Below are positions 7,336-16,781 of a stretch of 64,000 bases of DNA, piece after piece (the first letter of the stretch is position 1; every line of letters begins with the position of its first letter). Source of the DNA: CAWJLE01 sp963843645. Lineage in GTDB: Bacteria > Chloroflexota > Anaerolineae > DAOTYC01. Position numbers and translations under genes: made by a program. Where the stretch lies: positions 620,001 to 684,000 of the forward strand of contig CAWJLE010000003.1 of the NCBI GenBank assembly GCA_963843645.1, given 5' to 3'. The notes under the pieces are model-generated. The model saw nothing but the letters and a program-made list of their open reading frames with translations. It had not been told where the DNA came from and did not search any database.

Positions 7336-9867
7336 CTATTCGCTCTCGGCTTTAAGCTGGCTGTTGACCAGCTGTCGCAGATCGTCGAGGCCGAACGGCT
7401 TGGCAATGTAGCGAACCCTGGCTGATTCCAGGAAACGATGAGTCTCATAGCTGGAAGTGTCGCCGGTCATAAAGACGACTCGCTTCACAAGCGCCGGTCG
7501 ATTTTCTTTCAGGTAGGCATACAGTCGAGGGCCATCGAGTCCGGGCATTTTCACGTCACTGAGAATCAGGTCGTAGCCTCTCCCTTGCTTGTCTTCCAGG
7601 CAACGCAGAGCTTCGAGGCCCGTGGTTGCGCCATCGACCACGAAGCCCTCCTCCCCGAGTATCCGCTTCACGAGGGACAGAATGGCTTCCTCGTCATCAA
7701 CGACCAGGATGTGCAACATTCCATGAGGCGACACCGCAGCGCCGGAGGAGTCGCTTTCCGTCGCAGTATCCCAAGGGCACTGTCGGATCGGCAGGTCGAC
7801 GACGAACGTGGAACCGAGTCCGGGCTCGCTTTCAACCAGGATGCGGCCGCCATGATCTTGAACGATTCCATAGCAGATCGAGAGTCCCAGGCCGGTCCCC
7901 TCTCCAACGCCTTTTGTCGTGAAGAACGGCTCGAAGATCCGCGAACGCACTTCCGGCGTCATACCCGGCCCGGTGTCGCTGATGGCCACTTTGATGTGCT
8001 CATTGACGACTCGCGACGTGACTCTGAGCACACCGCCACCGGTGAGCCGCATGGCCTGCTGAGCATTGCCAAAGATGTTGAAGAGAACCTGTTGCAGCTG
8101 ATACCGGTCCGCCGCAGTGTACGGCATGTCGGCCTGGAGATCCACGGCGGTGTCGACGTTGTCCAGTCGGAACTGATAGCCCTGCAGAGCCAGAGTCGAT
8201 TCGATGATCTCGTTGATGTTGCACATGGACATTTCGGCGCCATGTCGCCGCGCGAAAGTCAGGAGGTTCTGCACGATCCGCCGGCATCGCTCCGCCGCCT
8301 CGTCGATCCGCCCCAGGTCACGCCTGACCTCGTTCGGCAGGTCCAGGTTGCACAGGAGCTGTGCATACCCTTTGATGGTCGTGAGCGGGTTGTTTAGTTC
8401 GTGCGCCACCCCGGCCACCAATTGCCCCACGGCAGACAACTTTCCAGCTTCAACCAGTTGCGTCTGCATCTGTCGCAGGTCATTCAAACTGTGCTGCAGC
8501 TCCGCGACGAGCCGGGCATTGCCGATTGCCACGGCAATCTGGTTGCCCAGGGTTTTGAAGGTCATTTCCTCTTCGGGCAGATAGGCCGATTCGGACCGCT
8601 TCGGTCCTACGGCCAGAACGCCCACCAACTCGCCCTTCAGCCTGATAGGTGCAAACAGCCCGCCGCCCAATGCGTCGAGGTCGCGTCTCTCCCGAGCCCA
8701 CAAGCCACGAAAGCTCGGCAGGTTGACGATGGCTTCCTGCCGCAGCACAACGTCCGACTCGCGCAGCAAGGTCACAACCGGATGATCCGCAGCCAGGTTG
8801 ATCGGCGTATCCGAAGAGATTCCCCGTAGGGATCGGGGCTGAAACTCTCCAGTCTCCCTGTCTCCTACGTAGAGGATCGCCTTGGTCACCGCCATGGAAT
8901 TCACCACGCTGTCGAGAATGAGGTCTCCCAGGCGGTCGAGCTCGAGAATCGCTGCCGTGGTCCGGCTCACTTCCGCGATCATCGCCTGCATGTCGACCCG
9001 TTCGCGAAAGAACACCCGGTCAATCCACGATTGAGAGCGCCGGCGGACCGGCTCGTACAACACCGCAAAACCGATCGCCATCAGTGCGGCACTCAAGTAC
9101 GACTGGCCGCCGAGCAAATGCTGCAGCAAAGCCTGGAGAACGAATACGCTCAACAAATAGACAGCCGCGACACTGGCTGTCAACAACGAGTAGGCCAACC
9201 CTCGCCGTACGACTACGGTGATATCGAGCAGTTGGTGCTTGAGAATAGCAACGGCGATCAGCACTGCATTAACCGCGCTGCAGGCTATGTCGATAGGGTA
9301 GTTCCCGATTGTGGGTAACGAGTTGGTGAAAGCCCCAATCCACCAGATGCCCAGACCCACCATCACATACTGAACTCGGTAGCGCGAGACCGAATCACTC
9401 TTGGCCCGGTAGCGGCGCACCAACTGAATCATGCTCCAGATGTTGGCCGCAGTGGTCAGGGTCATTAGAACGGCAAAACCCGCGCCTAATCGCATGTGTG
9501 CGATTCCGTTCTCCATGTAACTGCCCGTGACCGCAAGTCCTGACCACGTCACAACCAGTACGATGGGAACCGCACCAGCCGCCAGATACGCTACGAAACG
9601 GCCCTTCAAATCCAGGAATGCCCGGACAAAGTATAGAAAACAAATGGGAGCCAGGGTTGCACCAGTCACCAGGATACGGTTCCACACCAGGCTCGCCGTA
9701 AGATGCCAGCACATTGACCCTAGCGCCCAAATGCCAAAGAGCAGCAGAAACAGACCGAACGTTTGCGTGGCGCGTGTCTTCTTCCCTCGGCTTAACACCA
9801 AGCCGAGCAGAGTCATGTAAGACACCATCGCCACGAAGGGGATACTCACCCCGATCCAGTCGATCAT
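7336..9867 (-). CDS. Hybrid sensor histidine kinase with 7TM, GAF and receiver domains
   Basis: 843 residues. The N-terminus has seven to eight membrane helices (residues 1-290) of the 7TM histidine-kinase sensor type. A GAF domain follows (about 305-455), then HisKA with the phosphorylated His in VGQLVAGVAHELNNPLTT (near residue 490), and HATPase_c with NIFGNAQQA, SDTGPGM, FEPFFTTK and GTGLGLSIC. A C-terminal receiver domain (about 715-840) carries HILVVDDEE, the phospho-acceptor LILSDVKMPGLDG and the KPF lysine. It is a membrane sensor that would autophosphorylate and pass phosphate to its own receiver; the output partner is not in the window. ATG at 9867 is preceded by AGGGG. GH3 ends 70 bp upstream on the same strand. 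Confidence 0.9.
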   Translation of the reverse strand: MIDWIGVSIPFVAMVSYMTLLGLVLSRGKKTRATQTFGLFLLLFGIWALGSMCWHLTASLVWNRILVTGATLAPICFLYFVRAFLDLKGRFVAYLAAGAVPIVLVVTWSGLAVTGSYMENGIAHMRLGAGFAVLMTLTTAANIWSMIQLVRRYRAKSDSVSRYRVQYVMVGLGIWWIGAFTNSLPTIGNYPIDIACSAVNAVLIAVAILKHQLLDITVVVRRGLAYSLLTASVAAVYLLSVFVLQALLQHLLGGQSYLSAALMAIGFAVLYEPVRRRSQSWIDRVFFRERVDMQAMIAEVSRTTAAILELDRLGDLILDSVVNSMAVTKAILYVGDRETGEFQPRSLRGISSDTPINLAADHPVVTLLRESDVVLRQEAIVNLPSFRGLWARERRDLDALGGGLFAPIRLKGELVGVLAVGPKRSESAYLPEEEMTFKTLGNQIAVAIGNARLVAELQHSLNDLRQMQTQLVEAGKLSAVGQLVAGVAHELNNPLTTIKGYAQLLCNLDLPNEVRRDLGRIDEAAERCRRIVQNLLTFARRHGAEMSMCNINEIIESTLALQGYQFRLDNVDTAVDLQADMPYTAADRYQLQQVLFNIFGNAQQAMRLTGGGVLRVTSRVVNEHIKVAISDTGPGMTPEVRSRIFEPFFTTKGVGEGTGLGLSICYGIVQDHGGRILVESEPGLGSTFVVDLPIRQCPWDTATESDSSGAAVSPHGMLHILVVDDEEAILSLVKRILGEEGFVVDGATTGLEALRCLEDKQGRGYDLILSDVKMPGLDGPRLYAYLKENRPALVKRVVFMTGDTSSYETHRFLESARVRYIAKPFGLDDLRQLVNSQLKAESE

Positions 9868-9937
9868 CTCTGGCCCCTACGAGTTAATCGCAAAGCAAAC
9901 GTTCTCATGCTGTAAAGCGCCTTTCTCGTGGATTTAC

Positions 9938-11560
9938 TCAGCGCCGTCCAGCTGCATCCATCTCCAATACCTTGTCCAGTACTTCCTGGGCATGCACAAA
10001 GTGCCTGGGCTTCAAACGCGCTGCTTCGACGCCCGCCTTCTGCCGATCGAGCATGTATCGGAAGAAAGTTCCCTTTGAAAGCAGCGACACTCTCAACGGA
10101 TTGTATCCCAGCATCTGTTCGAGATCTCGATAGTCCGAATCCATCTGCTTGAGGCTCTCGTGAATTCTTCTGCTGACGTCATCGGCCGAATCGCCGTCAC
10201 TCTTGAGTTCAAGCCAGAGATTCAGCACCGGATGCTTACCTTCCTCCAGCCCCTTCTGGCACATCCATTCTTCATAGCTGATGCCGGACTTCTCGATCGC
10301 GTACCAGATGGTACGCTCGGTCAAACGGGTGAAGCCCGCAAGGTCGATCATGTCATCGCACCGGCCTTCTATGATGAATTGTGGCACTTTGAGACCCATC
10401 TCCGCATCCTCCAGGGCATCGATCCGCACGAGGTCGCCCACCCGGTAGCGCGTGAACACGGAGACTTTCAAGCTGGTCAGAACAAGTTCATAAGTGTCAC
10501 CGGCCTTGACCTCGTCAAACAGCACCGTTTTCGGCTGATATCCGGGCTCCTCCTGTCCGCGTAGGTGCTCTTGGAGAGGGATGAACTCGAAGAAAACGAT
10601 ATCCGGCAGCGGGGTCAGCGCTTTGCGACTCCAGGTCTGAACAGCGATGCCTGTGAACTCCGAAGTGCCATAAAGCTCCAATGGCCGCACGCCCCAGTAC
10701 TTGTAGAGGCGGTCGGCGAAGACACTCGTATCCGTTCCGCCCGCGCAGATTCCCTTGATCGTCCAGAGATCCTTGGGATACATCGGGCGGCCCGCCAGCT
10801 TGCTGCGGATCACGCCGCGCGCCAAACGGAACAGGGCCTTGGGGTGGAGCATGGCACCCGAAAGCTTCGGCTTGGCGTTGGATTGCTCGGCAAATCGCTC
10901 CCCGATCTTCACCAGCACGCTCGACAGGCCGTAGAAGAAGCCAATTCCATCCCGGTAGGCCAATTCGAGCGCTCGCTCAATGCGTTGCTGAAAATCCAAA
11001 CGCAGCGCTTCTTCTTCCGCTGGCAGCATTCGAACGGGAATCTCTGCTGCAATCAACTGCGCCATGTAGCCAAAGCCATACGGAGGTGGCGCCCATGTGT
11101 AGGGCATCGTGTCCCCTTCTTCCACGCGGAAGTCACCCTTCCAACGGGACGCCGACAAGGCGATGTTTCCAACGCACAGCCTGCGGACGGAGTCTTCCCA
11201 TGCTTCGCGAAACGCCGGAGCCCACTTCAGATTATACTCTCCACCGCGGCCCGAAGTGCACATCCAAAAGATCGCTTCCTCCGGAAGCGCCTTGCTGCTC
11301 TTCTCCAGCAAGTACGGGGCATAATCTGCGTATTTTGTCAGCGGCACCGTCTCACGAAACTCATCGATCGTTTTAGGCAGTTTCGGGCCGATGATTTTCT
11401 GACCCAGCTCACATGGCTGCAACCACTCAAGATGCTCCATCAGCTTTCGCTGCTGGATCTGCATGAACTCTTCGAGGGTCAGGTCGAGGTAGCCGAGATA
11501 ACGATTCCACAACTCATCTGTGCGCCCTTGCCGCAAAAGCTCGATCGGGGTCGTCACCAT
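9938..11560 (-). CDS. GH3-family acyl-adenylate enzyme
   Basis: 540 residues, the normal length for GH3 proteins of the ANL (acyl-adenylating) superfamily. Plant GH3s conjugate amino acids to acyl hormones; bacterial members are largely uncharacterised. Visible features are the N-terminal LPKTIDEFRETVPLTKYADY, a nucleotide-binding loop in the position of TSGRGGEYNLKW, the ICAGGTDTSVFAD core, the acid motif LYGTSEF, and YRVGDLVRIDALE before the C-terminal lid. The stop codon of the upstream ICMT-like gene directly abuts its ATG (TGAATG), so translation is probably coupled. The substrate cannot be deduced. Confidence 0.85.
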   Translation of the reverse strand: MVTTPIELLRQGRTDELWNRYLGYLDLTLEEFMQIQQRKLMEHLEWLQPCELGQKIIGPKLPKTIDEFRETVPLTKYADYAPYLLEKSSKALPEEAIFWMCTSGRGGEYNLKWAPAFREAWEDSVRRLCVGNIALSASRWKGDFRVEEGDTMPYTWAPPPYGFGYMAQLIAAEIPVRMLPAEEEALRLDFQQRIERALELAYRDGIGFFYGLSSVLVKIGERFAEQSNAKPKLSGAMLHPKALFRLARGVIRSKLAGRPMYPKDLWTIKGICAGGTDTSVFADRLYKYWGVRPLELYGTSEFTGIAVQTWSRKALTPLPDIVFFEFIPLQEHLRGQEEPGYQPKTVLFDEVKAGDTYELVLTSLKVSVFTRYRVGDLVRIDALEDAEMGLKVPQFIIEGRCDDMIDLAGFTRLTERTIWYAIEKSGISYEEWMCQKGLEEGKHPVLNLWLELKSDGDSADDVSRRIHESLKQMDSDYRDLEQMLGYNPLRVSLLSKGTFFRYMLDRQKAGVEAARLKPRHFVHAQEVLDKVLEMDAAGRR

Positions 11561-12172
11561 TCAACTCCTTGTCAGACGCTTACGTGTGAAGAGATCAATG
11601 ACTGCCTGCTTCGGCGCGAACGTCCGCCAGCACCGTCCCATACTCGCCAACGTGGGGACGAGCATTGGGGTGGTCTTTCTGTAGTCCGAATAGCCTGAAA
11701 TGACATCACCGAGAACAAATTTGTCTTCGATCCATACCCATACGACCTCCAACGCGAACCAGACGGGTGCAGCAACCACTGAAAGTCGAGCGCCGGACAC
11801 CAGAAACAGTCCGACGAGCATAACTCCGTACCAGATCACTCCAGGGTGACGCGTCAGGGCATAGGTCCCATTCTGCACAACCTGATTCGGCGACGTGGAG
11901 CTTGCATAGGTTGCGGTGAGAGGAATTTCCAGAAACACAGAATAGAAAAGTAAGAGGGCGCCGCTAAGCAGCAGTACCCAACCTCCCACGTGTACTCCAA
12001 CCGGAAGCGGGATTCGATCCGATTCCAGCGCCAGGAGGACGTGGGCTCCCAGCAGCAATATCGACACGAGGACCCACGCGCCGATTCGCAGCACCGTCCG
12101 CTTTTTCAGGGAGGCGAAGTCCGCGACGATACCCCACAGGAAGCCCAAGGCTCCCATCAGTACGATAATCAC
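11561..12172 (-). CDS. Isoprenylcysteine carboxyl methyltransferase-like membrane protein
   Basis: 203 residues starting with GTG. Five hydrophobic segments lie before residue 165. The ICMT/PEMT signature is present: VQNGTYALTRHPGVIWYGVML, followed by a second block with EVVWVWIEDKF. Bacterial members of this superfamily methylate lipids or small molecules at the membrane using S-adenosylmethionine. The stop overlaps the start region of the GH3 gene (TGAATG), so both proteins are probably made together, and a pair that adenylates and methylates the same lipid-like acid is a reasonable but untested idea. Confidence 0.75.
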   Translation of the reverse strand: MIIVLMGALGFLWGIVADFASLKKRTVLRIGAWVLVSILLLGAHVLLALESDRIPLPVGVHVGGWVLLLSGALLLFYSVFLEIPLTATYASSTSPNQVVQNGTYALTRHPGVIWYGVMLVGLFLVSGARLSVVAAPVWFALEVVWVWIEDKFVLGDVISGYSDYRKTTPMLVPTLASMGRCWRTFAPKQAVIDLFTRKRLTRS

Positions 12173-12319
12173 CGAACAGCCTCAATGGATCTGGGATAGA
12201 AGTTTGGGGCTGGTCAACGCCGAGAGCCGCAGAACACAAGGCGCTGGGGCCACCCCGCGTAAGAGTATAACACGTTGTCAATGGGCCACCAAATCATTAG
12301 TAATTTCAGGTGCTCGAAC

Positions 12320-12348
12320 TTGCAGCGAGGCTCTGAGGATACTATACT
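12320..12348 (+). promoter_or_regulatory. Promoter of the CNNM-type transporter gene
   Basis: TTGCAG (12320-12325), 17 bp, TATACT (12343-12348), 41 bp before the chosen ATG at 12389. Confidence 0.55.
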
Positions 12349-12388
12349 CACCTCAGAATGTGCTGGAGAATGGGTGAGATTTCGACGG

Positions 12389-13708
12389 ATGATAAGTGAG
12401 ATTGTAGTTGTCTTAGCACTGATCCTGGCCAATGGGCTGTTCTCTATGTCGGAAATGGCCATCGTGTCGGCGCGCAAGAGCCGCCTCAAGGCTGCCGCGG
12501 AGGCCGGCGATGCCGGGGCCCGCGCAGCTCTCGGTCTTGCCGATTCACCCACGCACTTTCTTTCCACAGTGCAAATCGGCATATCTGTGATCGGCACACT
12601 GGCGGCGGCCTTCGGCGGCGCGTCCATTTCCGACCAACTGGCTGCGTTTCTGAGACAATACCCGGCACTGGCTCCTCACAGCCATGGCATCGCCCTCGGT
12701 CTGGTGGTCATCGTGATCTCGTACTTCTCGCTCGTTATCGGTGAACTGGTCCCCAAACGCATCGCCCTGGCCAACGCGGAGTCCATCGCCATGGCCATAG
12801 CCTCACCGATGAAGAGGCTCTCAGTCCTGGTGTCGCCCATCGTCCAGTTGCTCAGCATGTCCACAGACGCCGTACTGCAGCTTCTCGGCCGCCGGCTGCA
12901 AAAACCGTCCCCGGTAAATGAAGACGACATCCGCTTCTTGATCGATATGAGCAGCAAGACCGGCAGTCTGCCGGAATCGGAGCGCGACATACTGGAACGG
13001 GTCTTTCAGCTGGGGGATCGGCGTGCCTGGGCGGTCATGAAACCGAGGCCCGAGATCATCTGGCTGGACATCGAGGACCCCGCCGAAGAGAGCTGGCAAA
13101 AGATCCTTTCCGCCGGCCATTCCCGTTATCCCGTGTGCCGGGGCGACCTCGATGCGATTCTTGGCATCGTGTCCCTCAAGAGCCTGCTCAAGGTGTCGCA
13201 CGCCGGGGGCAAGCTCAGCTTGACGGAGAACCTCAACCAGCCGCTCATCGTACCTGAAAGCAAGCCCGCGTTGGAGATTTTGGACCTGTTCAAGAGCCGT
13301 GCTATCCACATGGCCATCGTCGTCGACGAATTCGGCAGCGTCCAGGGCCTGATCACACTTGGCGACATCCTGGAAGCTCTGGTGGGTTACATCGTGCCAA
13401 TCGACCAACCAGTCGAGCGAGAAGCGATCCAGCGAGAGGATGGCTCGTGGCTTTTCGAAGGCACGCTGCCCATCGATGAGCTGAAACAGTATTTGGACCT
13501 GCGCACGCTGCCTGAGGAGCACTCAGGCTACTACCAGACCCTTGCTGGTTTCGTCATGAACCAACTCGGACGTATTCCATCTTCGGGGGATCACTTTGTG
13601 TGGGCCGGCCTCCGATTTGAGGTCGTCGATATGGACGGCCGCCGCATCGACAGAATTGTCGTCGCTCCCGCGACGACGGGCAGCACGTCTCCCCCAGATT
13701 TGATGTAG
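12389..13708 (+). CDS. CNNM/CorC-type hemolysin-family transporter (DUF21-CBS)
   Basis: 439 residues from ATG 12389. A DUF21/CNNM membrane domain occupies residues 1-180 with ALILANGLFSMSEMAIVSARKSRLK, the family signature, and three to four helices. A CBS pair follows (about 205-325), including DILERVFQLGDRRAWAVMKPR and IVVDEFGSVQGLITLGDILEALVG. A C-terminal CorC/HlyC transporter-associated domain is present (LPIDELKQYL). CNNM/CorC proteins take part in magnesium or cobalt efflux and resistance. The frame stays open upstream to 12275, but the promoter at 12320-12348 argues for the later start; GTG at 12374 is an alternative. It appears to be monocistronic. Confidence 0.88.
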   Translation: MISEIVVVLALILANGLFSMSEMAIVSARKSRLKAAAEAGDAGARAALGLADSPTHFLSTVQIGISVIGTLAAAFGGASISDQLAAFLRQYPALAPHSHGIALGLVVIVISYFSLVIGELVPKRIALANAESIAMAIASPMKRLSVLVSPIVQLLSMSTDAVLQLLGRRLQKPSPVNEDDIRFLIDMSSKTGSLPESERDILERVFQLGDRRAWAVMKPRPEIIWLDIEDPAEESWQKILSAGHSRYPVCRGDLDAILGIVSLKSLLKVSHAGGKLSLTENLNQPLIVPESKPALEILDLFKSRAIHMAIVVDEFGSVQGLITLGDILEALVGYIVPIDQPVEREAIQREDGSWLFEGTLPIDELKQYLDLRTLPEEHSGYYQTLAGFVMNQLGRIPSSGDHFVWAGLRFEVVDMDGRRIDRIVVAPATTGSTSPPDLM

Positions 13709-13790
13709 GTACCGGGGAGAATCGCCACATCACTGCTCGTGTTGCCCTGTTGAAAGTCATTAGGCTGAACCTACCCACACTGACAGAGGT

Positions 13791-13819
13791 TTGACCACTC
13801 TTCAGAAGTGGAGTACAAT
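13791..13819 (+). promoter_or_regulatory. Promoter of the FmdB-type zinc ribbon gene
   Basis: TTGACC (13791-13796), 17 bp, TACAAT (13814-13819). The start codon is at 13854. Confidence 0.65.
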
Positions 13820-13853
13820 GAAATCTAAGTAACCAAGGGGGTCTCAATTCGAT

Positions 13854-14090
13854 ATGCCAGTCTACGAATATGTCTGCGCTGACTGTGGGGAGCGTTTTGG
13901 GGTTCTCCGTCGCATGAGCGAGGCTGATCAGCCCATCGATTGCCAGTCCTGTGCCGGCACCCACACGTCCCGAGCCCTGTCCAAGTTTGCCGCGGTCAGC
14001 CGAGGCTCGTCTGGCGAAAGCCACTCCGTGGGCGGAAGCAGCGGGTGCAGTAGTTGTGGCTCGCATCACTGCGGCTCGTGCCATCACTGA
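13854..14090 (+). CDS. FmdB-family zinc ribbon protein
   Basis: 78 residues. MPVYEYVCADCGERFGVL is the FmdB signature; a second pair CQSC completes the zinc ribbon. The tail is Ser/Gly rich and ends in CSSCGSHHCGSCHH, a possible extra metal site. FmdB-like proteins are small putative regulators named for the formamidase/formate dehydrogenase clusters; the molecular role is unknown. It has its own promoter and lies 135 bp upstream of the oxoamine synthase gene. Confidence 0.85.
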   Translation: MPVYEYVCADCGERFGVLRRMSEADQPIDCQSCAGTHTSRALSKFAAVSRGSSGESHSVGGSSGCSSCGSHHCGSCHH

Positions 14091-14225
14091 GCCATCGTCG
14101 ATCCTCAGATCCAACAGTCAATCGCAACCGATTGTTCGTTTCGTCGCGCCGGCGAGAGGACTTGCCCGCTCGTCGGGGGTGGTATTATCTCGGCATTCAT
14201 AGGATAGAGAAGGAGGATTCAGAAA

Positions 14226-15404
14226 GTGGACCTATTTGAGAAATGCAACGACTTCACACGCGCCAGAATGGCCAAGGCAATGGGTTATTATCCTTTCTTC
14301 ATTCCCCTGGACGACACGGAAGGTACCGAGGTCATCATCGACGGCGAGAAGAAGATCATGATCGGCTCCAATAACTACCTCGGGCTGACCACCGATCCAC
14401 GCGTACGCGAAGCTGCCATCAAGGCCATCGAGAAGTATGGCACCAGTTGCACCGGCTCTCGTTTCGCGAACGGCACCCTGCGCATGCACGAGGAACTGGA
14501 GCATCGCCTGGCCAAATTCGTGGGCATGGAAGCCGCGCTCGTCTTCAGTACGGGGATGCAAACGAACCTGGGCACCATCTCTGCCCTCGTTGGCCGCGGC
14601 GATTACGCGATCACTGACAAAGAGGACCACGCCAGCCTGATCGATGGCTGCCGCCTCAGTTACGGCGACATGAAGCGTTTTCGCCACAACGACGTAAAGA
14701 ATCTGGACACCGTTCTGTCCGGCCTCCCTGAAACCTCAGGCAAGCTGGTCGTCATTGACGGCATTTACAGCATGGGAGGCGATATCGCGCCCCTCCCAGA
14801 AATCATCGAAGTCTGCACCAAATACGATGCGAAGCTCATGGTCGATGATGCGCACGCTGTGGGCGTGATCGGCGGCGGCGCCGGGACGGCCGCCCACTTC
14901 GGCGTGACCGATCGCGTGGACTTGGTCATGGGCACCTTCAGCAAGTCGTTCGCTTCGCTGGGCGGTTTCATCGCCGGCAAAGACCAGGTGATCCACTACG
15001 TCCAGCATCACGCCCGCGCGCTTTTGTTCAGCGCCAGCATCCCAGCCTCCAACGCTGCCGCAGCCCTCGCCGCCCTCGACATCATGGAAACGGAGCCGGA
15101 GCGGCGCGACCGCCTCATGGCCATTGCCAGGAAGATGGGCGCAGGCTATCGCTCACTGGGTTACGACATTGGGAACTCCCAGTCCCCAATTATCCCAATC
15201 ATCATCCGCGACGACATGAAGACTCTCGAAATGTGGAAGGCTCTGTTCGAGGCAGGCGTCTACACCAACGCCGTGATTCCGCCGGCAGTCTCGCCGGGGA
15301 TGTCGCTGCTTCGCACCAGCTACATGGCGACCCACACCGACGCGCAGTTGGACCGGGTCTTGGAGACTTTCGCCACGGTCGGCAAGCAGGTCGGCATCAT
15401 CTAA
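14226..15404 (+). CDS. PLP-dependent alpha-oxoamine synthase (serine palmitoyltransferase-like)
   Basis: 392 residues, fold-type I. The family condenses an amino acid with an acyl-CoA. Visible motifs are NNYLGLTTDPRVREAA, the YGTSCTGSRFANGT loop, DDAHAVGVIG, and the PLP lysine in GTFSKSFASLGGFIAGKD (near residue 240). The FSKSFASLGG form is closer to bacterial serine palmitoyltransferases than to BioF, and no other biotin gene is here, so I favour SPT or 2-amino-3-ketobutyrate ligase; the sequence alone does not decide. GTG at 14226 lies behind AGGAGG. A perfect hairpin ends the gene. Confidence 0.85.
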   Translation: MDLFEKCNDFTRARMAKAMGYYPFFIPLDDTEGTEVIIDGEKKIMIGSNNYLGLTTDPRVREAAIKAIEKYGTSCTGSRFANGTLRMHEELEHRLAKFVGMEAALVFSTGMQTNLGTISALVGRGDYAITDKEDHASLIDGCRLSYGDMKRFRHNDVKNLDTVLSGLPETSGKLVVIDGIYSMGGDIAPLPEIIEVCTKYDAKLMVDDAHAVGVIGGGAGTAAHFGVTDRVDLVMGTFSKSFASLGGFIAGKDQVIHYVQHHARALLFSASIPASNAAAALAALDIMETEPERRDRLMAIARKMGAGYRSLGYDIGNSQSPIIPIIIRDDMKTLEMWKALFEAGVYTNAVIPPAVSPGMSLLRTSYMATHTDAQLDRVLETFATVGKQVGII

Positions 15405-15414
15405 ACTCGATCTC

Positions 15415-15475
15415 AAATGCGAGAAAGAAGGACCCTCGGCCGGAGTCGCGCCGAGGGTCCTTCTTTCTCGCATTT
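15415..15475. terminator. Very long perfect hairpin, bidirectional terminator
   Basis: Arms 15415-15440 and 15450-15475 form an uninterrupted 26-bp stem with a 9-nt loop (cggagtcgc), 10 bp after the oxoamine synthase stop and 42 bp from the convergent dehydrogenase stop. Only short T runs flank it. Confidence 0.85.
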
Positions 15476-15517
15476 GTCCCACGTTGCCAATTTCATGGGT
15501 CGGGGAAAGTCGCGACC

Positions 15518-16744
15518 TCAGTCAAACTCGAAGACCGCCTTCATCGACTTGTTCGCCGACTTCCGAGTCAGCAATACGTCGAACGCCTCACGGTAGTTTT
15601 CGATTCTGAAACGATCTGTCAACAAGGGCGTGAGGTCCAGGCGATTCTCCGCCAGCCAATTCAGGGCCAACTGATAGGTCCGGATCTGCTGACCTTCATA
15701 GCTCTCGTCCGCATAGGCGTAAGTACCAATAACATTCAGCTCTCGGAACCATATTGGGGTCCAGTCGATGCCTTTCGCCATGCCGGCCAGCCCGACGAGC
15801 ACGACACGCCCGCCTTCCCGGGCAAAACGGAGGCAATCGTCGATGCTGCCGTCGCTACCCACGCATTCGTAGACCACGTCCGGGCCGCCCATCATCACGC
15901 GTTTGCCGAGAATCGGTTTATACAAGCGACCGCCCGTCTTGTCGGCGACCGCCTGATATACGTCTCCGTCCCTGATGTAGATCACCTCGTCCGCCCCGTA
16001 GCGCTGCGCCAGCTCGCCCTGGTAGCGATATTTGGCGAGCATCAAAATGCGTGCCTTGCTGTCCATCGCCCGAAGGGCCGCGACCAGACAGACCCCAATG
16101 ATGCCTCCGCCGGCGACGAGTACCGTATCCTCATCGCGTGGCATATTGCGCATCACCGGATGCAGCGCCGAGCAGAATGCATCGATCAGCGCCGCATTCT
16201 CATCCGATACGTTGTCGGGAACGTGGAACAATTGAAAGCGGTGCGCCACGAACTCGGGGCTCCAGGTTCCACCGGTGTCCTCACAGGAGCCCGTGATCGT
16301 TCCGGGCGAGATGCCGCCCTCAGCGAAGTTCACACAACGCGAATACTCGCCTTTGGCGCACTGCGCGCACACCGGATTGATTCCACGCGTCGCACAGGGC
16401 AGAAGCGGGTCGACGACCACCCGGTCGCCCACGCTGAATCCTTCTACCTTGTCACCAATCTCCGTCAACACCCCGACGTTCTCGTGGCCAATCGTAAACA
16501 CTTTAGAGCCAAACGGCGACATGCTGGGGCTGTCGTGGAGCCGAATCAAGCCCAGATCGCTGCCGCAGATTCCCGCATAATGCACCTTTACTCTTGCCCA
16601 CTCACCGTTCGGCAAACCCGGCGCGGCCACGTCTCTTAGAGATATACATGAGTAAGCGCCATAAAGCGCCGGTCGATAGATCGAGCCGAGCGCTTTGGAG
16701 ACCACGTACCGCGGGATTGACTGTTCGAATTGAATCGCTTTCAC
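15518..16744 (-). CDS. Zinc-dependent medium-chain dehydrogenase
   Basis: 408 residues, MDR superfamily. Catalytic zinc region: GICGSDLGL and GHENVGV. Structural zinc cysteines: CATRGINPVCAQCAKGEYSRC. The Rossmann motif is VAGGGIIGVC near residue 200. An insertion of about 20 residues around residue 275 (RLYKPILGKRVMMGGPDVVY) and the long N-terminus distinguish it from ordinary alcohol dehydrogenases; it resembles the broad alcohol/threonine dehydrogenase-like group. Starts at GTG 16744 behind AGGGG. It converges on the oxoamine synthase, and a threonine dehydrogenase/ketobutyrate-ligase pairing would be logical, but nothing in the sequence proves it. Confidence 0.85.
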   Translation of the reverse strand: MKAIQFEQSIPRYVVSKALGSIYRPALYGAYSCISLRDVAAPGLPNGEWARVKVHYAGICGSDLGLIRLHDSPSMSPFGSKVFTIGHENVGVLTEIGDKVEGFSVGDRVVVDPLLPCATRGINPVCAQCAKGEYSRCVNFAEGGISPGTITGSCEDTGGTWSPEFVAHRFQLFHVPDNVSDENAALIDAFCSALHPVMRNMPRDEDTVLVAGGGIIGVCLVAALRAMDSKARILMLAKYRYQGELAQRYGADEVIYIRDGDVYQAVADKTGGRLYKPILGKRVMMGGPDVVYECVGSDGSIDDCLRFAREGGRVVLVGLAGMAKGIDWTPIWFRELNVIGTYAYADESYEGQQIRTYQLALNWLAENRLDLTPLLTDRFRIENYREAFDVLLTRKSANKSMKAVFEFD

Positions 16745-16781
16745 TTATGTGCCCCTGAGTTCGTCTGCGCCGACATCCGCC

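Noticed and set aside
14226..15404. bioF
   Set aside because: No other biotin genes are present and the PLP motif is closer to serine palmitoyltransferases; kept as an unspecific oxoamine synthase.
15233..16639. 468-codon open frame on the plus strand
   Set aside because: It runs antisense through the zinc dehydrogenase and across the 26-bp hairpin; the composition is that of a high-GC shad frame.
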